A DNA stretch of 64,000 bases from Haloarcula amylovorans (GCF_004681185.1 NZ_SRIF01000002.1:1113456-1177455); one strand, 5' to 3'. Numbered from the stretch's first letter, positions 25,320-33,415 are shown. The notes: generated from the sequence alone by a model not told the origin. Numbers and translations are program-made.

Positions 25320-25696
25320 CGAGGATTCTCACTCTGTTCGAATCCTCGAAGCGAAGCGGTGAGCGGTAGCGAGGCCGCGTCAGCGGCCTCGGCGAGTCGA
25401 GCGGGTAACGCCCGCGAGACAGGGAACCGCAGAGCAGTAGCGTGGTTCGCGCATCTGTAGATGCGCGAATCACGAAGACGCGAACGAGGAGTGAAGCGAC
25501 TCGTGAGCAGCGAGGATTCGAACAGAGAGGGACCGAAGGTCCCGCAGGCAGTCGGGCAGCGGCGCTGCCCGACGACGGAGTGAGCGGCCCTCGGAACGGA
25601 ACGGCGAACGGTAGCGAGGCCGCGTTCGCGGCCTCGGTGAGTCGTGGCGTAGTGACGAGAGTCAGAGCAGAGCGAGAAGCGGCGAAAACGCCCGCT
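25320..25696. repeat. Modular cluster of seven hairpins between convergent genes
   Basis: No credible gene. Inverted pairs in order: 25320-25328/25340-25348 (9 bp), 25370-25378/25383-25391 (9 bp), 25401-25405/25411-25415 (5 bp), 25441-25455/25460-25474 (15 bp, one G-T), 25529-25534/25538-25543 (6 bp), 25551-25560/25564-25573 (10 bp), and 25615-25624/25627-25636 (10 bp, loop TT). The second and last share the linker 'cggtagcgaggccgcgt' and the exit 'gcggcctcgg(c/t)gagtcg', so they are copies of one module. Spacers resemble GAGC-x-GTAGC. Confidence 0.75.
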
Positions 25697-26707
25697 TCAA
25701 CGGCCCTGTCTGAGTTCTTCGATGAGTTTCTTGATGACTTGCTCCTGCCGTTCGATGCGTTCGTTCTGGCGCTCGACGGCGGCAGTCAGTTCGGCAACCT
25801 GTGATTCGAGGGACGCGAGGTCGTCGCTGGTGTCCGTCGTGGCCCGCGGCGTCCGCTGGGTGGACGACTGCGACTGAGACGGCGACTGTCGGGCGGCGTC
25901 CGTACTGGCCGCCGCCGCTTCTCGTTGCCCGCCGTTTGCAGGGGTTCCTGCGGCCTGGTCGGGCGGCTGATCGGCATCGGCGGGTGCGTCCTCGTCGTCG
26001 CCGCCGACGAGCGGGTCGATGCCGGAGTCGAGGTTGAGGCCGTCCTCGGCGTCGCGCTCCTCGTCCGGTTCCGATCCGACCTTCGCGTTGAGTTCGTCCA
26101 GCGACGAGACATCGTGATAGGCAAAGAGCGCCTGCTGGAGCGCCTGCTGTACGGCGGGGGCCTGCTCTGCGGGGGCCTTGATGCGTTCGGGCCGGCCGTC
26201 GACGGCGAAGACGATGGCCGTGGCGACGCTGCCCTCCTCGAAATCCAGCCCAGTGACGTCGTCGAAGGAGTACGATTCGAAGTCGGCGTCCCACGTGACG
26301 CCGCCGATGTGTTTCAGCAACTGGGCGTCGGTGACGACGAGCGTGAGTTCACTAAAGCGGAAGACGCCGTTGACGCCCTCGCCGTCGGTGGTGACGCCGG
26401 CGACGTGGAGTTTGCCTTCGAGGAGGCGTTCGAGGACCGTTTCGCCGCGGTCGACAGGGACGCCGAGGTCGCGCTTCTCGTCGGCGTAGTAGAGGGTTAG
26501 CTTGGTCTTTCGCCGGCCCTCGGAGATGGTCAGTCGCTCGAAGTCGTGGGGATAGACGACGACTTTCTCGTCGCTGAGCAGTCCCTCCCCGCGATAGACG
26601 AGCGTCCGGGTGGACGTAAAACAGACGACGTCCTCGTCACCGAGATTGACGCTGGCCCGGATCTCCTCGTCCCCGAGTTCCTGCTGGACGAGGGGTGGTA
26701 CCTTCAT
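25697..26707 (-). CDS. Conserved haloarchaeal protein with tandem PH-like domains and coiled coil
   Basis: 336 residues, soluble. Residues 1-95 ('ASVNLGDEDVVCFTSTRTLVYRGEGLLS') and 100-195 ('FRFSELTLVVTDAQLLKHIGG') look like two PH/GRAM-type beta domains. A Gln/Ala/Asp-rich disordered linker follows, and then a coiled coil from about 295 ('LESQVAELTAAVERQNERIE'). A TATA-like 'gatttaagcc' on the minus strand is centred 29 bp upstream of 26707, supporting the start and a leaderless mRNA. Family function unknown (possibly DUF7115). Confidence 0.7.
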   Translation of the reverse strand: MKVPPLVQQELGDEEIRASVNLGDEDVVCFTSTRTLVYRGEGLLSDEKVVVYPHDFERLTISEGRRKTKLTLYYADEKRDLGVPVDRGETVLERLLEGKLHVAGVTTDGEGVNGVFRFSELTLVVTDAQLLKHIGGVTWDADFESYSFDDVTGLDFEEGSVATAIVFAVDGRPERIKAPAEQAPAVQQALQQALFAYHDVSSLDELNAKVGSEPDEERDAEDGLNLDSGIDPLVGGDDEDAPADADQPPDQAAGTPANGGQREAAAASTDAARQSPSQSQSSTQRTPRATTDTSDDLASLESQVAELTAAVERQNERIERQEQVIKKLIEELRQGR

Positions 26708-26837
26708 GCTCCGTGCATTTCCGCGTGATGGCTTAAATCCGGGGGGTCAGATAACCCCTACCGTGCGAGTGGCCCACAGCCTGCGGGAAGATGAGAACCT
26801 TCAAGGCGAGTACCGGCCAAGCATCGGGTGCACCCGA

Positions 26838-26981
26838 GCCCGGGTGGCTTAGCTGGACATAGCGCCGCACTCATAGGGTTTCACGACTCATGCGGCACCT
26901 GCCGACATGACCCGTGGGGTGCTCGTCACACCCCGAACCTGGGTTATGCGGAGATCGAGGGTTCGGAGCCCTCCCCGGGCA
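26838..26981 (+). tRNA. Elongator tRNA-Met (CAT) with 70-nt intron
   Basis: Acceptor GCCCGGG (26838-26844) pairs with CCCGGGC (26974-26980); discriminator A. Anticodon CAT is at 26872-26874. The intron is 26876-26945, after A37. A canonical bulge-helix-bulge is visible: central helix CTCA/TGGG (26940-26943), 5' bulge TA|G, 3' bulge TT|A, and outer intron helix GGTT/AACC (26936-26939). The mature anticodon arm is CCGCA-CTCATAA-TGCGG. CCA is not encoded. The acceptor differs from archaeal initiator tRNA, so this is the elongator. Confidence 0.94.
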
Positions 26982-27047
26982 TTTTCCAACCGACACGAAC
27001 GCCGGTGAGCGGCGCATACAGACGTTCTTTCGTCTCTCTCTTCGCAA

Positions 27048-27068
27048 GACGTCCTGCAGCCGGACGTC
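27048..27068. terminator. Hairpin between tRNA-Met and lipoprotein gene
   Basis: GACGTCC (27048-27054) pairs with GGACGTC (27062-27068) over 7 nt, in the 154-bp gap after the tRNA. A T-run 'atttt' directly after the tRNA (26981-26985) is a more conventional archaeal stop signal, so the role of this hairpin is uncertain. Confidence 0.35.
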
Positions 27069-27135
27069 CCTCTATCGAGATATAGCGTGTGCGTAACCGT
27101 AACTATCATGCTGGTACCTCGAAACAACCGGATAG

Positions 27136-27813
27136 ATGCCCCACGGAGAGCAACTGTCCAGGCGCACGGTCCTCAAACTCACCGTTGCGGCGACAGCGAC
27201 CGTCTCCGGGTGCAACTTCTTCGACTCAGACGACGAGCGCTCGGCGACTCGCACGACGGTAGGTTATGGAAGCGCACCAGCGGGCAACGACACTGGCACG
27301 AGTATCGGCACCGGATCGAGTCGTAGTGGTCGGTCGACGGCGTCGAACGACGCAGGGACGGGAAATCCCGCTGACGATACGGGCGATGTCGTCGACGATG
27401 GCGATGGTGCTAACTCCGATGGTTCGGGTGATTCGGGCGGCTTGCACGCTCCAGACTCAGAATCGACGGACCGTGACGTATTCACGCCCGATTCCGGCTT
27501 GGCGACGTTGACGGAAATCGGGACGGTCACGGCGCCCGAGACCGAGACGCCGACGCCGACTTCAACGGCGACCGAGACACCCACCGAACCGCCGGTCTCG
27601 ACCACGGAGGCACCGCAACTGTACAACGTTCCCAATAGCGACGACGACGAAGACCCGGTGGTATCGACACCAACACAGACGCCTACGGCGACACAGACTG
27701 TGACCGAGACAGCGACGGGAACGCAGACTACCACTGAGACAGCGACGCCGGGCGACGACTACGGTGATGTCGGCTACGGGCAGCTCCCCTACGGCAGCCC
27801 AACGGAGCAATAA
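27136..27813 (+). CDS. Tat lipoprotein with Thr/Pro-rich stalk
   Basis: 225 residues. The signal has the twin arginine 'SRRTVLKLTVAATATVSGC' with lipobox cysteine at 26, predicting export by Tat and lipid anchoring. The remainder is low complexity, Asp/Gly/Ser then Thr/Pro/Glu repeats (TETPTPTSTATETPTEPP), typical of an extended and possibly glycosylated stalk. It ends with a Gly/Tyr-rich tag (YGDVGYGQLPYGS). The stop is 2 bp before the next gene, so the two are almost surely co-transcribed. No enzymatic domain seen. Confidence 0.8.
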   Translation: MPHGEQLSRRTVLKLTVAATATVSGCNFFDSDDERSATRTTVGYGSAPAGNDTGTSIGTGSSRSGRSTASNDAGTGNPADDTGDVVDDGDGANSDGSGDSGGLHAPDSESTDRDVFTPDSGLATLTEIGTVTAPETETPTPTSTATETPTEPPVSTTEAPQLYNVPNSDDDEDPVVSTPTQTPTATQTVTETATGTQTTTETATPGDDYGDVGYGQLPYGSPTEQ

Positions 27814-27815
27814 TC

Positions 27816-28751
27816 ATGGTGCAGGAAACAGCCAACCACGGACTGAACAAATACGAGGCGGGCGACACCGACTGGACGCATTCGCCCGACATGCAACACA
27901 TTGAGGAGCGTCTCGTGATCAAGGACACTGAGGCGAACCGCAGCAACTACACGCCCCATCCGACGGCGACGTACGTCGCGACGGACTCGGGGGTGGTCTA
28001 CGACGGCGACGGCTCCTCGTGGAACGCCGCGAGCAGAGCTGTTCAGTCGTTCAGCGCCGGGGACTACTCGGCCGGAATAGCGAGGATAACCGACGCGTTC
28101 GACGCCGTCGAGGTGGAGACGCTGAACTACCAGTGGGACGCCCAATCGGCGGCCGGCGTCGGCGTCTACGGCGACGGTGGCGACTTCACCGTCGGTCCCG
28201 ACGGTGGTAGTCTCACGACGGAGGCGACGGCCGACGCCGCCGTCCGTACCGAAGATCCAGTCTCTCAGTCCTGGAACGAGCCGACGTGGGACCGACGCCG
28301 CCGCCTCCGTGTGTCTCTCACTGTCCCGGGAAGCGACCACGGGGAGGTCGTTGAGGTCGGAACGGGGTCGATGCAGGGCGCATCGGCAGACAAACAGCTC
28401 GGCGTCAGGATCGTGGACAACAACGTCTACGCGCGAATCGGCGACGGCTCGTCGGCTATGCAGGTTCTCCTCCAGGAAGGTGTCACTGTCACCAGTCGGT
28501 ACGACATCTTCGTGGACTACGACCCGAGGGGGGACACGCGCGAGGCGGCGATCTCCGTCGAGAGTGTGGAGACCGGTGCCGACGGCGCGACGTGGGCGGC
28601 GTCACAGACGTTCAGCGGCGACGCTGAGCTACCGAGCGGCGAGACCACCGATTCGAAGTGGCTCGCGTGGTCGTCGTACGCGGCGACGCCCGACGGGATT
28701 GCCATGGACGTCGCCGTCGACATGGTCAACTTCGTCGCGTATCCGCCGTAA
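27816..28751 (+). CDS. Tail-fibre-like protein with beta-sandwich C-terminus
   Basis: 311 residues, no signal peptide. The first 70 residues ('NHGLNKYEAGDTDWTHS', 'ATYVATDSGVVYDGDGSSW') resemble the N-terminal module of haloviral tail fibres and of haloarchaeal beta-helix polysaccharide-active proteins. Residues about 120-311 look like a concanavalin/LamG-type jelly roll ('DKQLGVRIVDNNVYARIGDG', 'YDIFVDYDPRGDTREAAIS', ending VDMVNFVAYPP). It follows the lipoprotein gene by 2 bp, which suggests a cell-surface pair. The export route is unclear. Proviral remnant and a cellular glycan-binding protein are both possible. Confidence 0.65.
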   Translation: MVQETANHGLNKYEAGDTDWTHSPDMQHIEERLVIKDTEANRSNYTPHPTATYVATDSGVVYDGDGSSWNAASRAVQSFSAGDYSAGIARITDAFDAVEVETLNYQWDAQSAAGVGVYGDGGDFTVGPDGGSLTTEATADAAVRTEDPVSQSWNEPTWDRRRRLRVSLTVPGSDHGEVVEVGTGSMQGASADKQLGVRIVDNNVYARIGDGSSAMQVLLQEGVTVTSRYDIFVDYDPRGDTREAAISVESVETGADGATWAASQTFSGDAELPSGETTDSKWLAWSSYAATPDGIAMDVAVDMVNFVAYPP

Positions 28752-28785
28752 GCACGCGTCGGTGGAACGCTGGCCGAGTACCCGC

Positions 28786-29169
28786 TCACAGTTCTTGGGA
28801 CGCGCTTACGTGCATCCCGACGAATCGCCAGTCGCCGTCGCGTCGTTCGAGCGTGCCGCTCCAGCGGGTGTCGAACTCGTGTCGCTCTCCGTCCTCGTCT
28901 GTCCACGCGAGGGCTACGTCGTCGCTGAACCACGCCACGTCGTCGCGTTCAGTGACGCGGAGCGCGTGACTCTCGACGACCCAGTCGCTCGTCGAGAGCG
29001 TTTGGTCGCGGAGTCCGGCCTGAACGGCGTCGGACCCCACGAGGCGTTCCGAGATGCCGACCTTCACGATGGAGTCGTCTTCGGGGCGGTCGGCGGCGAA
29101 GAACGTGTCCAGCGGTGCGCCGTGTCGGAGCGAATCGTAGTAGTCGCGGACGGTCGTGGTGGCGTCCAT
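28786..29169 (-). CDS. SnoaL/NTF2-like (cystatin-fold) protein
   Basis: 127 residues. 'ATTTVRDYYDSLRHGAPLDTFFAAD', the mid 'GSDAVQAGLRDQ' and the end 'WSGTLERRDGDWRFVGMHVS' follow the alpha+beta cone of NTF2-like proteins of the DUF4440/SnoaL-like type. No catalytic residues can be identified. Divergent from the alcohol dehydrogenase gene and convergent with the island at 27.1-28.8 kb. Confidence 0.8.
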   Translation of the reverse strand: MDATTTVRDYYDSLRHGAPLDTFFAADRPEDDSIVKVGISERLVGSDAVQAGLRDQTLSTSDWVVESHALRVTERDDVAWFSDDVALAWTDEDGERHEFDTRWSGTLERRDGDWRFVGMHVSASQEL

Positions 29170-29241
29170 AGGTGTGCATTCGCCCGAAGCGGCTTACCAG
29201 TAGGGGCGAACGGTTTTCCACCGACGGGGCGAAGGAGACGT

Positions 29242-30288
29242 ATGCGCGCAGCCATCTACCGCGGCCCCGGCGAGATTACCGTCGAGGAAGTTTCGAAACC
29301 CGAAATCGAGTCGCCGACGGACGCTATCGTCCGCGTGACGCATACGGCGGTCTGTGGGTCGGATCTCTGGTTCTACCGCGGCGAGAGCGACCGAGAGGAA
29401 GGATCGCCGGTCGGGCACGAACCGATGGGCATCGTCGAAGCGGTGGGCGAGGATGTCCGCTCGGTTGACCCCGGGGACCGGGTATTCGCGCCGTTCAAGA
29501 TCAGCTGTGGACGTTGTGAGTTCTGCCGGAAGGGACTGCACACGTCCTGCGCGAACGGCGACTCGTGGGGCGGCGACAACGGCGGCGCACAGGGCGAGTT
29601 CGTTCGGGCAACGGAAGCCGACGGAACGCTCGTTCGGGTCCCCGATAGACACGCCGACGACGAGGCGACGCTCGAAGCGGTACTCCCGTTGACTGACGTG
29701 ATGGGCACGGGCCACCACGCGGCCGTGAGCGCGGGTGTCGGCAAGGGCGACACCTGCGTCGTCGTCGGCGACGGGGCGGTCGGTCTGTGCGGCGTCCTCG
29801 CGGCCCGCCGACTCGGGGCCGAACGGATCGTCGCGATGGGACACCACGAGGACCGCCTCGAACTCGCCGAGTCGTTCGGTGCGACGGAGACGGTCGCTGC
29901 CCGCGGCGATGAGGCGGTCGAACGGGCGAGAGAGCTGACCTACGGCGGCCCGACGCACGTCATGGAGTGTGTCGGTGCAGCGTCGGCGATGGACAGCGCC
30001 ATCGACCTCTGTCGGCCCGGCGGAACCGTCGGCTACGTCGGTGTTCCCCACGGCGTAGACGACGCCGGTCTCGACGTGTTCTCGCTGTTCCAGGATAACG
30101 TCACGCTTCGGGGCGGCGTCGCGCCGGTACGAGCCTACGCAGAGGAGTTACTGGCCGACGTGTTACAGGGGACGCTCGACCCCTCGCCAATCTTCACGAA
30201 GACGGTCGACTTAGACGGCGTTCCGGAGGGGTACCGAGCGATGGACGAACGCGAGGCTATCAAAGTGCTCGTGAAGGTGGAGCACTGA
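29242..30288 (+). CDS. Zinc-dependent alcohol dehydrogenase family protein
   Basis: 348 residues from MRAAIYRGPGEITVE. MDR-fold dehydrogenase: catalytic zinc ligands in 'AVCGSDLWFYRG' and 'VGHEPMG', structural zinc set C-x2-C-x2-C-x7-C in 'CGRCEFCRKGLHTSC', and the NAD(P) Rossmann motif 'VVVGDGAVGLCGVLAAR'. Family members oxidise alcohols or polyols; the substrate cannot be read. A much longer open frame begins at 28177 but its first part runs through the previous gene out of frame. It lies 35-38 bp before the GlpA-like gene, possibly co-transcribed. Confidence 0.9.
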   Translation: MRAAIYRGPGEITVEEVSKPEIESPTDAIVRVTHTAVCGSDLWFYRGESDREEGSPVGHEPMGIVEAVGEDVRSVDPGDRVFAPFKISCGRCEFCRKGLHTSCANGDSWGGDNGGAQGEFVRATEADGTLVRVPDRHADDEATLEAVLPLTDVMGTGHHAAVSAGVGKGDTCVVVGDGAVGLCGVLAARRLGAERIVAMGHHEDRLELAESFGATETVAARGDEAVERARELTYGGPTHVMECVGAASAMDSAIDLCRPGGTVGYVGVPHGVDDAGLDVFSLFQDNVTLRGGVAPVRAYAEELLADVLQGTLDPSPIFTKTVDLDGVPEGYRAMDEREAIKVLVKVEH

Positions 30289-30325
30289 GCGCCAGACACA
30301 TCCCTCTGCAGTCCAACGTACGGTG

Positions 30326-31552
30326 ATGACGCGTTCACCTTCCGTTTTAGTCGTCGGCGGTGGTGCGACCGGCACCGGCATCGCGCGCGACCTCGCAATC
30401 CGCGGCGTCGACGTGACACTCGCCGAGCGCGGCGGACTCGCCAGCGGGACCTCGGGCCGCTCGCACGGACTGTTACACAGCGGGGCGCGCTATGCCGAGA
30501 GCGACCGAGTCGGTGCCGAGGAGTGTCTTGAAGAGAACCGAATCCTCCGATCCATCGCCGGGGAATGCATCCGAGACACCGGTGGGTTGTTCGTCCAACT
30601 CGCCGGCGACGACCCGGAGTACTTCGAGGAGAAGCGCACTGCCTGCGGGACCATCGGCATCGAGACGGAACTGCTGGACGCCGAGGAGGCGAGGGAACGC
30701 GTCCCGGACCTCTCGGCGGACGTAGAGCGCGCGATGTCGGTGCCCGACGGCGTCGTCTATCCCTCCCGACTCGTCGCGGCGAACGCGGCCGACGTCGAGG
30801 CACACGGCGGGACCGTTCATCCGCACGCACCCCTGGAAGCACTGAGCACGGTCGAGGGGTTGGTGACTGAGGCGCGACTCGGCGGGACGGTCGACGACAC
30901 CATCGAGACCGATTACGTCGTCAACGCGGCCGGCGCGTGGGCGGGGGAGGTAGCATCGATGGCGGGCGTGACCGTCGAGATGGCCCCCACTCGCGGCGTG
31001 ATGGTCTCCGTCGAGTACGACGGGGTTGGCCCGGTGTTGAACCGCTGTCGGGACCCTGCCGACGGCGACATTGTCGTCCCCCACGAGTCCGAGGCGGTGT
31101 TAGGGACGACGAGCGTCCCCGTTTCGGACCCCGACGACTACGAGAAAGCCGACTGGGAGGTCCAAAGCTCCATCGAGGAGTGCGCGGCGATGGTGCCCCC
31201 GGTGGCCGACGCATCGGTGGCCCGCACGTGGTGGGGCGTCCGACCGCTGTACGCACCGGACGAGGGCGAGGGCGATCGACGCGGTATCTCGCGTGGGTTC
31301 TTCCGACTGGACCACGCCGACGACGGCGTCGAGAACTTCCTCAGTATCGTCGGCGGCAAGCTAACGACCTACCGGCAGATGGCCGAAGCGGCGACCGACC
31401 TCGTCTGTGAGCGTCTCGGCGTCGACGCCGCCTGCGAGACGGCGACCCGGGAACTACCGGGCGCCGACGACTCGGCGCGACTGGACGAGTTCGTCGCCAG
31501 ATACGACGGACAGGGGCCGACCGACGAAGACGTGGTACGAAAACAAGAGTAA
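30326..31552 (+). CDS. FAD-dependent oxidoreductase, GlpA-like (short form)
   Basis: 408 residues. The N-terminal 'VLVVGGGATGTGIARDLAIRG' is the FAD dinucleotide fold, and 'SGTSGRSHGLLHSGARYAESD' and 'VNAAGAWAGEVA' are shared with anaerobic glycerol-3-phosphate dehydrogenase subunit A. The C-terminal [2Fe-2S]-binding and capping region of full-length GlpA (about 550-590 residues) is missing, so this is a short homologue rather than a proven GlpA. A GTG three bases upstream (30323) is an alternative start. Glycerol-3-phosphate or another hydroxy acid could be the substrate. Confidence 0.82.
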   Translation: MTRSPSVLVVGGGATGTGIARDLAIRGVDVTLAERGGLASGTSGRSHGLLHSGARYAESDRVGAEECLEENRILRSIAGECIRDTGGLFVQLAGDDPEYFEEKRTACGTIGIETELLDAEEARERVPDLSADVERAMSVPDGVVYPSRLVAANAADVEAHGGTVHPHAPLEALSTVEGLVTEARLGGTVDDTIETDYVVNAAGAWAGEVASMAGVTVEMAPTRGVMVSVEYDGVGPVLNRCRDPADGDIVVPHESEAVLGTTSVPVSDPDDYEKADWEVQSSIEECAAMVPPVADASVARTWWGVRPLYAPDEGEGDRRGISRGFFRLDHADDGVENFLSIVGGKLTTYRQMAEAATDLVCERLGVDAACETATRELPGADDSARLDEFVARYDGQGPTDEDVVRKQE

Positions 31553-31569
31553 AACGACCACCCGCTACC

Positions 31570-32139
31570 TCAACTTCCGGAGAAGTCGCTAAACGCGGCT
31601 TCGAAGTCCTGTATCTCGCCGATCGTCTGGTCGGCGGCCTGCTTGAGTGAGTTGACGCGCCGGGTGACCTCGTGGTACTCGTCGTGGTCATCGAGTTCCG
31701 CGGCATTCTTCTCGGCTTCGAGCGTGGCCTTCTTCGACGCCATAGCGAAGTACTGCTGCATCTGGTCGTCGTATGTGTCGCGAGCGAGCATCTCCTCGAC
31801 CGTCTCGTGGAGGTCCGCACGCGTCACCGGTTTGGTCAGATAGTCGTCAAACGGCATCTCGACGATGTCGAATCCCGGGTCGACGGCAGTGACCATGACG
31901 ACACGGCAATCGAGGTCGCGTTCGCGGATGCCGTCGAGCACGTCGTCGCCGGACATCCCGGGCATCTGTCTGTCCAGAAATACCACGTCGACCGACTCGT
32001 CTACAGCTTCGAGCGCGCGCTCGCCGCTGTTCGCACTCCGGACGTTGTGGCGCATCCCGAGCCACGTCGTATACAGTTCGGCCACGTCGCGTTCGTCGTC
32101 CACGACGAGTACCGTTGCCGTCTCTGAATCCGCGGTCAT
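31570..32139 (-). CDS. HalX-domain response regulator
   Basis: 189 residues from MTADSETATV. Receiver domain 1-120 with acidic pair at 14-15, phosphoacceptor Asp56 in 'VVFLDRQMPGMSG' and Lys in 'YLTKPVTRADL'. The C-terminal 70 residues ('QYFAMASKKATLEAEKNAAEL' to 'QTIGEIQDFEAAF') form the HalX helical domain, found in haloarchaeal regulators and lacking a DNA-binding helix-turn-helix. Its kinase partner is not adjacent. Convergent with the GlpA-like gene. Confidence 0.92.
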   Translation of the reverse strand: MTADSETATVLVVDDERDVAELYTTWLGMRHNVRSANSGERALEAVDESVDVVFLDRQMPGMSGDDVLDGIRERDLDCRVVMVTAVDPGFDIVEMPFDDYLTKPVTRADLHETVEEMLARDTYDDQMQQYFAMASKKATLEAEKNAAELDDHDEYHEVTRRVNSLKQAADQTIGEIQDFEAAFSDFSGS

Positions 32140-32160
32140 ATGCACGTTTGATACCTCCGT

Positions 32161-32209
32161 TTCGGTAGCCGCGCCGCCTGCATCTGTTACGTCTTACCGA
32201 ATGGCTACC
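32161..32209. promoter_or_regulatory. Overlapping inverted repeats between divergent genes
   Basis: TTCGGTA (32161-32167) pairs with TACCGAA (32195-32201), and GGTAGCC (32164-32170) pairs with GGCTACC (32203-32209). Both lie in the divergent gap between the HalX regulator and the FMN-barrel gene. They could be sites for a dimeric regulator; the exact promoters are unclear. Confidence 0.4.
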
Positions 32210-32314
32210 ATAAATCCACCTGACGGATTATCAGACATGATTCTCGACTGGTCACCTGTGTGTTGTGTTGGCTCACCGCAGTATAGTTAGCCGTGGCGGC
32301 CGTAGCACACCGTG

Positions 32315-32752
32315 ATGGTCTCAGTAACGGGCGCGTGGTCGCTCGACGAAGCAGCCGACTTCCTCACCGAGGAGACGGTACCGATTCGCCTGGGCTGTCG
32401 GCGACCGTCGGGCGACCTCTGGATGCTCTCGCTGTGGTATCGCTATCGAGACGGCGTCTTCGAGTGTGCGACGGCCGCCGCCGCCGACATCGTCCGATAT
32501 CTCGACGCCGATCCCGAGGTCAGTTTCGAGGTGTCGACGAACGACCCCCCGTATCGCGGCGTCCGCGGGAATGGGAGCGTTACGATAACGCCCGACGACG
32601 AGAAGCGGGTATTGCGAGCGCTCGTCGAGCGGTATCTCGGCGGGACCGACTCACCGCTGGCCGAACGGCTGCTCTCGCCGAACCGGCAGGAAGTGAGACT
32701 CACCGTCACGCCCGAGCGCCTGCACTCGTGGGATTACAGCGACCGGATGTAG
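32315..32752 (+). CDS. Pyridoxamine 5'-phosphate oxidase-like FMN split-barrel protein
   Basis: 145 residues (a GTG at 32312 is an alternative start). 'ADFLTEETVPIRLGCRRPSGDLWMLSLWYRYRDGVFECATAAAADIVRYL' reproduces the first strands of the FMN-binding split barrel: small residues, then P-x-V/L-W and a 'D-x-F' turn. 'DPPYRGVRGNGSVTI' is the typical middle segment. Likely a flavin- or F420-binding reductase of unknown substrate. It precedes the gene at 32798 by 45 bp on the same strand. Confidence 0.83.
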   Translation: MVSVTGAWSLDEAADFLTEETVPIRLGCRRPSGDLWMLSLWYRYRDGVFECATAAAADIVRYLDADPEVSFEVSTNDPPYRGVRGNGSVTITPDDEKRVLRALVERYLGGTDSPLAERLLSPNRQEVRLTVTPERLHSWDYSDRM

Positions 32753-32797
32753 CGCGGGCCGTCGGCGATTTGTACGAGGGGGACCTACGGGCGACCG

Positions 32798-33211
32798 ATG
32801 AGTACCGATCCGTCGGCCATTCGCTCGCTCGCGGTCAGCGCCGAGGACCTCCTCGCGGCGGCGGAGGCGAGCGCACGCGACGGTCCGAACGCGGTACTGC
32901 GCGTGACGCCGCCGTACAGCGGTCGGATGCGTGCACGCCTCCACGTCGTTCAGGGCGACGCCGCCGACGAGACCCTCCACATCTCGCCCACGTCACTCCT
33001 GCGTGAGGACGCCCCGCCGTATCCGACGCCCGACCGAACCGCCGACGAACTCCGCAACCGAGACGACGAGACCTACAGCGTGGCCCGACACCGCGAGTAC
33101 CACGAACGGTGCGTCGCGGAGTGGCGCGAGACGCTGCCCGACCACGTTGTGGAGACGGTTACGATTCCGACGGACGGTCACGAGGTGAGGATCTCGTTGC
33201 TCGGGCCGTGA
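32798..33211 (+). CDS. Conserved haloarchaeal hypothetical protein
   Basis: 137 residues, soluble and acidic. The block 'LRVTPPYSGRMRARLHVVQG', then 'TLHISPTSLL' and 'SVARHREYHERCVAEWRETLPDHV', is the kind of pattern conserved among haloarchaea with no assigned function. Located 45 bp after the split-barrel gene and followed by the ACGTCT repeat region. Confidence 0.65.
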   Translation: MSTDPSAIRSLAVSAEDLLAAAEASARDGPNAVLRVTPPYSGRMRARLHVVQGDAADETLHISPTSLLREDAPPYPTPDRTADELRNRDDETYSVARHREYHERCVAEWRETLPDHVVETVTIPTDGHEVRISLLGP

Positions 33212-33281
33212 ATCCCGGCGTAATTCGAAAATTGGAAATATTACCGTCACGATGAGTTACTGCCTGAGAGAGGTCGATAAA

Positions 33282-33337
33282 ACGTCTCGACACGTCTAAC
33301 AAATCCATAAAACGTCTAGGCAGTTGCTTCGAGACGT
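33282..33337. promoter_or_regulatory. Helically phased ACGTCT array
   Basis: ACGTCT occurs at 33282-33287, 33292-33297 and 33312-33317, and inverted (AGACGT) at 33332-33337. Offsets are 10, 20 and 20 bp, whole helical turns. The first and last copies extend to a 9-bp inverted pair (ACGTCTCGA/TCGAGACGT), and ATAAAACGTCT is directly repeated 30 bp apart. The array lies upstream of a TATA-like 'ttatatga' at 33372-33379 driving the gene at 33416. Confidence 0.55.
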
Positions 33338-33415
33338 AAAACGAGACAAAATCGGTCGAAGGCTCTCGCGGTTATATGATAGACAGGGTGTATAGTTGTC
33401 GGTAGGTCACCCGCC

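Noticed and set aside
25320..25696. CRISPR array or tRNA cluster
   Set aside because: Stems differ in sequence and spacing, there are no equal-length repeats or unique spacers, and no cloverleaf with a T arm can be drawn.
27136..28751. Complete provirus beside tRNA-Met
   Set aside because: No integrase, replication or capsid genes and no visible duplicated tRNA end within the window; only the tail-fibre-like similarity supports a viral link.
28177..29241. Long open frame running into the zinc alcohol dehydrogenase gene
   Set aside because: Its first 355 codons are Arg/Ser-rich and overlap the tail-fibre-like gene and an opposite-strand gene in another frame; real similarity begins only at the ATG at 29242.
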